NCBI GenBank assembly: GCA_964608095.1
Contig: CAZSMK010000126.1
Location: forward strand, 1-19,607
Source: CAZSMK01 sp964608095
GTDB lineage: Bacteria; Sumerlaeota; Sumerlaeia; MWCT01; JAGHBZ01
Length of the DNA stretch: 19,607 nt
Reading direction: 5' to 3'
The position numbers and the translations under genes are program-made. Within the stretch, counting starts at the first letter, position 1. The number at the start of each line of letters is the position of its first letter. The notes under the pieces were generated by a model. That model was not told the origin of the DNA. It was given only the letters and a program-made list of their open reading frames with translations, and did not search any database. Positions 15,449 through 19,607 of this stretch are shown one piece after another.

Positions 15449-15965
15449 TTTCATCTTCCTCCTTATCATCTATACTGGTATTATCTTTTCCTGACCTCAG
15501 GGTTTGAGCAGCAGATTCAATGCCCTGGATCACATCATCAAATTTTTCTCCCACATTCGTGATCTGATCTCTTACTCCCTTTATCAGATCATCAGTAGTA
15601 TCCACCACGCTCCGAATCTTTTCCTGAATTGCAGGAGAGGTTTTCTCCTTAAGATTAATCAATTGTTTTTTAACATTATCCAGCTCTCCCAGTAAAGATT
15701 CTTTTTTCACTCCCGATTGATGTTGTGTTCTAATTTCTTGAATCCGATTCTTGAGAATTGTGAGCTTTTCGTCCACCGCATCGGTATCGACAAACTCTTC
15801 AGAGACGTGGAGCGAGCGTTCGAGAGGTTCGGGAAGAGAGCCGTTCAAGGAGAGATAAAAAAGAACGCCGAACGCAGCAGCGAATAAAAGAAAAGAGATA
15901 ATCATAACTGCGGGCAGTACTCTACCCTCATCATCGGTATATCTTTTTTTATGCGTCTGTTTCAC
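15423..15965 (-). CDS. Membrane-anchored coiled-coil protein, function unknown
   Basis: A 180-residue protein I do not recognise. A short basic cytoplasmic start (MKQTHKKRYTDDEGR) is followed by one transmembrane helix (about 17-40), so the rest should face the periplasm. Residues about 60-155 are heptad-like and charged, a probable coiled coil (KLTILKNRIQEIRT, LGELDNVKKQLINLKEK). The tail is very acidic (DDKEEDENEG). Start codon is GTG with a poor ribosome-binding site. It is the first gene of a probable operon with the large lipoprotein, whose start lies inside this gene. The codons for KEED provide the Shine-Dalgarno sequence for that lipoprotein. It may tether or space the lipoprotein and peptidase in the envelope; that is inference from context only. 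Confidence 0.7.
   Translation of the reverse strand: MKQTHKKRYTDDEGRVLPAVMIISFLLFAAAFGVLFYLSLNGSLPEPLERSLHVSEEFVDTDAVDEKLTILKNRIQEIRTQHQSGVKKESLLGELDNVKKQLINLKEKTSPAIQEKIRSVVDTTDDLIKGVRDQITNVGEKFDDVIQGIESAAQTLRSGKDNTSIDDKEEDENEGTESSF
15458..15464 (-). promoter_or_regulatory. Ribosome-binding site of the large lipoprotein, inside the upstream gene
   Basis: AAGGAGG on the minus strand lies 9 bases before the ATG at 15448 and within the acidic-tail codons of the coiled-coil gene. It decides between three nearby ATGs (15469, 15454, 15448) in favour of the last. Confidence 0.65.
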
Positions 15966-16135
15966 TTTAAAAAACTCATCCCTGACTTCTTATGTAGCGT
16001 AGTATGTCCTCTATTATGGATGAACACAGAAAAGGACTTTTATTGTATCATTCTCTTCTTTGATATGAAAAGAACAAAATCAAGAAACAGAGTAAAGCCA
16101 TGAGACTCATAACCCTTTTTTACCTGTCTCCCTTA

Positions 16136-16645
16136 TTACATAAAAGACGTTACTTCTTTTTGCTGTCTTCTGAAAGGGGGAGAAGGTTGTTCCGCCGGGT
16201 AGCCAATGGGTACAATTGCTACGGGTCGAAGATGCCGTTGCAGATTGAGGACATTAGAGACCATCGAGTCGTTGAAGGCGCCCACCCAGCAGGCTGCCAG
16301 TCCGAGCCAGTGTGCGGTAAGGAGCATGTTCTGGGTTGCCGCGGCGGTATCCTGGAGGCAATACATTTCCGCACCGCGACTTCCGTATGATGCCTCTGCT
16401 TCCTGCAGGTTTGCAATGACCACAATAACGAGTGGAGCCTGGGCGATAAATGTCTGCCCCAATGCGGCTCGAGCCAGGGCGGAACGAACTTCAGAATCCT
16501 TAACCACGATGAAATGCCATGGCTGCACGTTTCCTGCGGAAGGCGCCCATCGAGCCGCCTCGAGTATGCTCTCTATATGTGCCTCCTCGACAGGCTTATC
16601 CTTAAACTCGCGCACGCTTCGCCGTGTTTTAATCAAATCAAGCAT
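16136..16645 (-). CDS. Nitroreductase family flavoprotein
   Basis: A 169-residue cytoplasmic FMN-dependent oxidoreductase of the nitroreductase family (PF00881). The N-terminal KTRRSVREF supplies R8-R9-S10 that hold the FMN phosphate, and APSAGNVQPWHFIVV (34-48) is the second FMN-binding motif. GLAACWVGAF and VPIGYPAE are the late conserved strands. Members use NAD(P)H to reduce nitroaromatics, quinones, enones or other flavin-accessible substrates; the natural substrate cannot be told. Length is typical for the short subgroup. GAGAGGAGA precedes the ATG and a good promoter lies at 16715-16743, so it appears to be transcribed alone. Not obviously linked in function to its neighbours. Confidence 0.9.
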   Translation of the reverse strand: MLDLIKTRRSVREFKDKPVEEAHIESILEAARWAPSAGNVQPWHFIVVKDSEVRSALARAALGQTFIAQAPLVIVVIANLQEAEASYGSRGAEMYCLQDTAAATQNMLLTAHWLGLAACWVGAFNDSMVSNVLNLQRHLRPVAIVPIGYPAEQPSPPFRRQQKEVTSFM

Positions 16646-16714
16646 GTGATTCCATCTCCTCTCTCTTTATGTATCTCTTTTGAAAAGTGAAAAATTCCCG
16701 TCCCATCGTTGATC

Positions 16715-16743
16715 ATTATATTCACATAAAAAAGCCCTGTAAA
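16715..16743 (-). promoter_or_regulatory. Sigma-70-type promoter of the nitroreductase gene
   Basis: TTTACA (16738-16743) and a perfect TATAAT (16715-16720) are separated by exactly 17 bases, about 70 bases upstream of the nitroreductase ATG. This is the best promoter match I found. A second TATAAT further upstream has no fitting -35. Confidence 0.55.
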
Positions 16744-16796
16744 GAAAAAGCGCATTTCTATTATAGGTTCTGATAATTGAAATTCTTTGGTAGGGA

Positions 16797-17051
16797 CTAT
16801 TGGTGTTTTACAATAATGAGCGCGAGAAAAATGCTCACATAGGCAGAGATAATCATAAGGGGAGCGACTAATCCAAGGGCGTTCTCGGCATGAGGATCCA
16901 CAAAATAAAGAGAGATAAAGCCGATTATGAGCAGGAATACGCCAAGAACGAAGAGGAAATAATTAATGGGGCTGAACTTCCAGTATGCTCTCTTTTCCCC
17001 GCTTTCAGGTTTGTTATCTGCTTTGTGAGACATAGGATTATTTATAGTCAT
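16797..17051 (-). CDS. Small two-helix membrane protein (DUF3098-like)
   Basis: An 84-residue protein with a polar N-terminus and two hydrophobic helices (about 30-50 and 58-81). The stretch KFSPINYFLFVLGVFLLIIG resembles the NYxLFxxG start of DUF3098-type proteins, and ENALGLVAPLMIISAY precedes the second helix. No function is known to me. It lies 73 bases downstream of rplQ on the same strand and may be read through from the ribosomal operon or from its own promoter: a perfect TATAAT (17055-17060) sits only 3 bases before this ATG, which would favour the ATG at 17033 (MSHKADNK). Neither start has a clear ribosome-binding site. Confidence 0.6.
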   Translation of the reverse strand: MTINNPMSHKADNKPESGEKRAYWKFSPINYFLFVLGVFLLIIGFISLYFVDPHAENALGLVAPLMIISAYVSIFLALIIVKHQ

Positions 17052-17054
17052 CGT

Positions 17055-17060
17055 ATTATA
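17055..17060 (-). promoter_or_regulatory. Possible -10 box before the two-helix membrane protein
   Basis: A perfect TATAAT lies on the minus strand three bases before the ATG at 17051, with no good -35 at 16-18 bases. If used, the RNA would be leaderless or start at the ATG of residue 7. Confidence 0.3.
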
Positions 17061-17124
17061 CCGGAATCCTTATTCAAGGAGAAGACATTTCTTATGAAGT
17101 GACGCCAGGAAAGAAGCCACACGA

Positions 17125-17541
17125 CTATATTTTGGGCATAGAAAGGCGCTCTCGTTTCTTCTTGGGCTGTTTGACCTCTTTCTTGACGCGTTCAATGAAC
17201 TCGATATAGCTCATAAGCGCCGCATCACCATGGCGAGGCGCATCCTTGATAACACGGGTATAGCCACCCGCTCTCTCTCGAAAACGAGGGGCTATCTCTT
17301 CAAACAGTTTGTGAACCGTACCCTTTTCCTGTAACAGACTGAACGCTTGACGACGTGCGTGGGTCGTTCCTTCTTTCCCGAGAGTAATCAAATGCTCGAT
17401 ATATTTCTGGAGCTCTTTCGCCTTTGCGTCAGTGGTGTGAATACGTTCATGTTCAATAAGCGCGATCGCAAGATTTTTCAGCACCGCTTTTCTATGTGAA
17501 GTAGTTCTCCCAAGTCTTGTTCGTATGTTACGATGTCGCAT
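17125..17541 (-). CDS. rplQ: Ribosomal protein bL17
   Basis: A 138-residue large-subunit ribosomal protein. The N-terminus MRHRNIRTRLGRTTSHRKAV with NLAIALIEHERIHTT is diagnostic of bL17, which binds 23S rRNA near the exit tunnel. TLGKEGTTHARRQAFSLL and the RERAGGYTRVIK motif are also as expected. It is longer than the bacterial core (about 117-127) because of a lysine/arginine-rich C-terminal tail, KKEVKQPKKKRERLSMPKI. CAGGAG precedes the ATG at 9 bases. It follows rpoA by 21 bases, the usual last gene of the alpha operon. I see no clear terminator after it. Confidence 0.97.
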   Translation of the reverse strand: MRHRNIRTRLGRTTSHRKAVLKNLAIALIEHERIHTTDAKAKELQKYIEHLITLGKEGTTHARRQAFSLLQEKGTVHKLFEEIAPRFRERAGGYTRVIKDAPRHGDAALMSYIEFIERVKKEVKQPKKKRERLSMPKI

Positions 17542-17562
17542 AATTCAATACTCCTGAGTCGA

Positions 17563-18591
17563 TTATTCATTTTCTGCTGGAAGATTAATGGGACGTCCCT
17601 GTTCATCGAACTTCATGCTGAATGAAAGTCCCATCTCTTTGAGAATATTCTTGATCTCTTGCAGCGACTTACGCCCGAAGTTACGATATTTGAGCATTTC
17701 CCCTTCGCTTTTTTGCACAAGATCGCGAATAGTCTTGATCCCCGCAGCCTGAAGACAGTTGAATGAGCGAACAGAGAGCTCCAGCTCCTCGATACTTTTT
17801 TCCAATTTTTCTTCCAGTTCATCAAGAGGTGATATTTCTTCCTCTTTCGGCTCATGCTGCAGGACTTCTTTGATCTCTTCCTCGATGGCGGAAAAAACGG
17901 GTAAGTGATCAGCTAGAATACGGGCAGAAAACGTAAGCGCCTCTTCCGGTCGAACAACACCATTGGTGGTAATTTCAATAATCAAGCGGTCATAGTCCGT
18001 TCGTTCGCCAACGCGTGCAGCCTCCACTCGATAGGTTACTTTTCGCACAGGAGAAAAGACGGCATCCGTGTAGATTATGCCGATCTTCTCGATCTGTTGC
18101 TCTGTCTGCATGGGCTTGATTCGTTCTACCGGGACATAGCCTCTCCCTGTCTGAATCTCCGCCTCGAGGACCAATTCACCGTCTTCGTTCAGATGAGCGA
18201 TATACTGATCAGGGTTGAGTATTTCGACATTATCGTCGGAAAAGATATCCTTTGCATACACGTCCTTCTTGCCTGTCTCTTCGATCTTGATTTTTGCCGA
18301 AGTAGCGCCGTTAAGTAACTTATAGTTAACACCTCGGAGATTCATGATAATATCATGAACATCCTCTTTTACACCTTCGATGAAACTTATCTCATGATTC
18401 ACATGTTTCATTTTAACCCATATGATGGAAGTACCGATGATACTTGAAAGCAGCACTCTCCTCAGAGAATTACCTAATGTTACACCAAATCCGCGTTCGA
18501 ACGGTTCGGCATAAAACTTTCCATAGGTATTAGAAAAGGTATCCTTATCCCAGTAAAGTCTCCCGGGCATAAGCATTTGCTTAAATTCCAT
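17563..18591 (-). CDS. rpoA: RNA polymerase alpha subunit
   Basis: A 342-residue alpha subunit. The N-terminal domain (about 1-235) has FERGFGVTLGNSLRRVLLSS, the dimerisation and beta-binding region. A glutamate-rich linker (HEPKEEEISPLDELEEKL) follows. The C-terminal domain (about 275-330) has LELSVRSFNCLQAAGIKTIR and YRNFGRKSLQEIK, the helix-hairpin-helix that binds UP elements and activators; the DNA-contacting arginine is kept (VRSFNCL), while the usual RSANCLK reads RSFNCLQ. Length is slightly above the E. coli 329. AGGGGG lies 10 bases before the ATG. Between rpsD (39-base gap) and rplQ (21-base gap). Confidence 0.97.
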   Translation of the reverse strand: MEFKQMLMPGRLYWDKDTFSNTYGKFYAEPFERGFGVTLGNSLRRVLLSSIIGTSIIWVKMKHVNHEISFIEGVKEDVHDIIMNLRGVNYKLLNGATSAKIKIEETGKKDVYAKDIFSDDNVEILNPDQYIAHLNEDGELVLEAEIQTGRGYVPVERIKPMQTEQQIEKIGIIYTDAVFSPVRKVTYRVEAARVGERTDYDRLIIEITTNGVVRPEEALTFSARILADHLPVFSAIEEEIKEVLQHEPKEEEISPLDELEEKLEKSIEELELSVRSFNCLQAAGIKTIRDLVQKSEGEMLKYRNFGRKSLQEIKNILKEMGLSFSMKFDEQGRPINLPAENE

Positions 18592-18630
18592 AGTATACTT
18601 GCCCCCTTATGGTTAATTAGGTTCAAGGAT

Positions 18631-19257
18631 TTATTTTGAAAAGAGCTCAACAATGAGCTGTTCGTTCACTTCGAATGGTATTTCGTCGCGTTCAGGGATT
18701 CGTACAAACTTCGCGGCGCTCTTATCCGAATCATACTCGACCCAGGGAACTCTACCGCGCGTATCAGCCAATTTCAACGAGCGCTGAACATAGACGTTAT
18801 CTAAAAAAGCGGGTTTAACAGAGACCTCGTGTCCCGGTTTGACCAGAAAAGAAGGGACATCGACTTTGCGCCCGTTAACGAGCACATTTCCATGAGTGAC
18901 AAGTTGACGCGCCTGACGTCTGGATGACGCAAAACCGCTTCGGTACATCACGTTGTCCAGGCGTCGTTCGAGAAGCTGCAGCAACACCGTACCCGTTGCA
19001 CTGCGAAATCGTTCTGCTATCTCAAAGTAGCGCCGGAACTGACGTTCCATTACTCCATAGATACGTTTAACCTTTTGCTTTTCCCTGAGCTGCAAGCCAT
19101 AGGTTGATAATTTTTTACGAGAACTTCCGTGCTGGCCGGGAGCATACGAACGCCGTTCAAACGCACACTTAGAAGAGTAACAGCGTTCGCCCTTGAGGAA
19201 AAGTTTCATCCCTTCCCGGCGGCACAATCTACACACAGATTCTCCAAATCGTCCCAC
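18631..19257 (-). CDS. rpsD: Ribosomal protein uS4
   Basis: A 208-residue small-subunit protein, an early 16S rRNA binder. It is the zinc-type (C+) form: C9, C12, C26 and C31 form an N-terminal zinc ribbon (VCRLCRREG ... RCYSSKC). The S4 RNA-binding domain is at about 97-160 (RLDNVMYRSGFASSRRQARQ, HGNVLVNGRKVDVPS), and the C-terminus ends FEVNEQLIVELFSK. The start codon is GTG at 19257, with AAGGAGGT (19266-19273) 8 bases upstream; the reading MGRFGESVCRLC fits the family start MxRYxGPVCRLC. In many bacteria this protein represses its own operon by binding the leader; that site would lie outside the window. Confidence 0.97.
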   Translation of the reverse strand: MGRFGESVCRLCRREGMKLFLKGERCYSSKCAFERRSYAPGQHGSSRKKLSTYGLQLREKQKVKRIYGVMERQFRRYFEIAERFRSATGTVLLQLLERRLDNVMYRSGFASSRRQARQLVTHGNVLVNGRKVDVPSFLVKPGHEVSVKPAFLDNVYVQRSLKLADTRGRVPWVEYDSDKSAAKFVRIPERDEIPFEVNEQLIVELFSK

Positions 19258-19283
19258 TCTTGTAAACCTCCTTCATTCCTTTG

Positions 19284-19607
19284 TTACACACGTCGTCGTT
19301 TCTTTGGTCGACACCCGTTATGCGGAAGCGGTGTCACATCTTCAATCGAAGCGATCCGAAGGCCGGCGCCCTGGAGCGCGGAAATCGCCGATTCGCGACC
19401 CGACCCCGGCCCCTTGACCTTGATCTCGACCTCGCGTACACCGTTTCGCATGGCGGTGCTCGCACATCGCTGCGCCGCCTGCTGCGCCGCAAAGGGCGTG
19501 CTTTTGCGCGACCCTTTGAACCCGACGCACCCGGCCGAACCGGTGCAGATCGTGTCGCCATCCATGTCCGTCACCGTGATCAACGTGTTGTTGAACGTCG
19601 CCTTGAT
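19284..19607 (-). CDS. rpsK: Ribosomal protein uS11, C-terminal part (5' end outside window)
   Basis: The last 107 codons of uS11; the gene continues past the window edge, where the frame is still open (IKATFNNTLITVTD matches the family's xxASFNNTIVTITD). Diagnostic parts are GFKGSRKSTPFAAQQAA, VKGPGSGRESAISALQGAG and DVTPLPHNGCRPKKRRRV. It lines the platform near the 3' end of 16S rRNA. It precedes rpsD by 26 bases, in the standard order. Its DNA is noticeably more GC- and CG-rich in third positions than rpsD, rpoA and rplQ beside it. Confidence 0.96.
   Translation of the reverse strand: MKATFNNTLITVTDMDGDTICTGSAGCVGFKGSRKSTPFAAQQAAQRCASTAMRNGVREVEIKVKGPGSGRESAISALQGAGLRIASIEDVTPLPHNGCRPKKRRRV

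Overview
The window looks like chromosomal DNA from an uncultured, Gram-negative-type bacterium. The evidence is the classic bacterial order rpsK-rpsD-rpoA-rplQ, lipoproteins with lipoboxes, and secreted proteins with dockerin-like calcium loops. Such secreted proteins are common in FCB/PVC-related candidate phyla, but I cannot place the organism below 'Bacteria', and no rRNA or tRNA is present to help. There is no CRISPR array, transposase or tRNA gene that I can recognise.

Region by region: (1) 1-300 holds the 5' end of a secreted esterase gene on the minus strand. (2) 301-948 is gene-free and full of small structured repeats. (3) 949-4405 is an AT-rich defence island: a two-domain HNH endonuclease on the plus strand, converging on a minus-strand TdeIII-like type II restriction endonuclease and its N4-cytosine/N6-adenine-type methyltransferase. 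Diverged direct copies of one noncoding repeat flank the island (about 642-796 and 4725-4858). (4) 4406-5145 is gene-free, with the second repeat copy, a 23-bp perfect palindrome and a GC-rich patch. (5) 5146-6656 is a GT-C type membrane glycosyltransferase with one frameshift. (6) 6678-9755 is a minus-strand carbohydrate ABC importer: lipoprotein binding protein, then two permeases with an ATGA overlap, and no ATPase gene. (7) 10118-11650 is a secreted protein with two related beta-sandwich-like halves. (8) 15965-11651 (minus) is a probable three-gene envelope operon: a membrane-anchored coiled-coil protein, a large lipoprotein and an M15-like peptidase. (9) 16136-17051 (minus) holds a nitroreductase and a two-helix membrane protein. 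(10) 17125-19607 (minus) is the ribosomal/RNA polymerase alpha operon, cut by the window end inside rpsK.

The most striking signal is the large lipoprotein at 12899-15448. Its C-terminal half follows the CehA/McbA (PHP-type) metallohydrolase layout, but the metal-binding histidines appear to be replaced at every motif I can align, so it reads as a membrane-anchored pseudoenzyme. It sits upstream of a peptidase in which an EF-hand/dockerin-like loop is inserted between the zinc-ligand motifs. The same operon starts with a membrane coiled-coil protein, which suggests an envelope complex. The repeat-flanked restriction island and the structured repeats near 430-608 are the next most interesting items.
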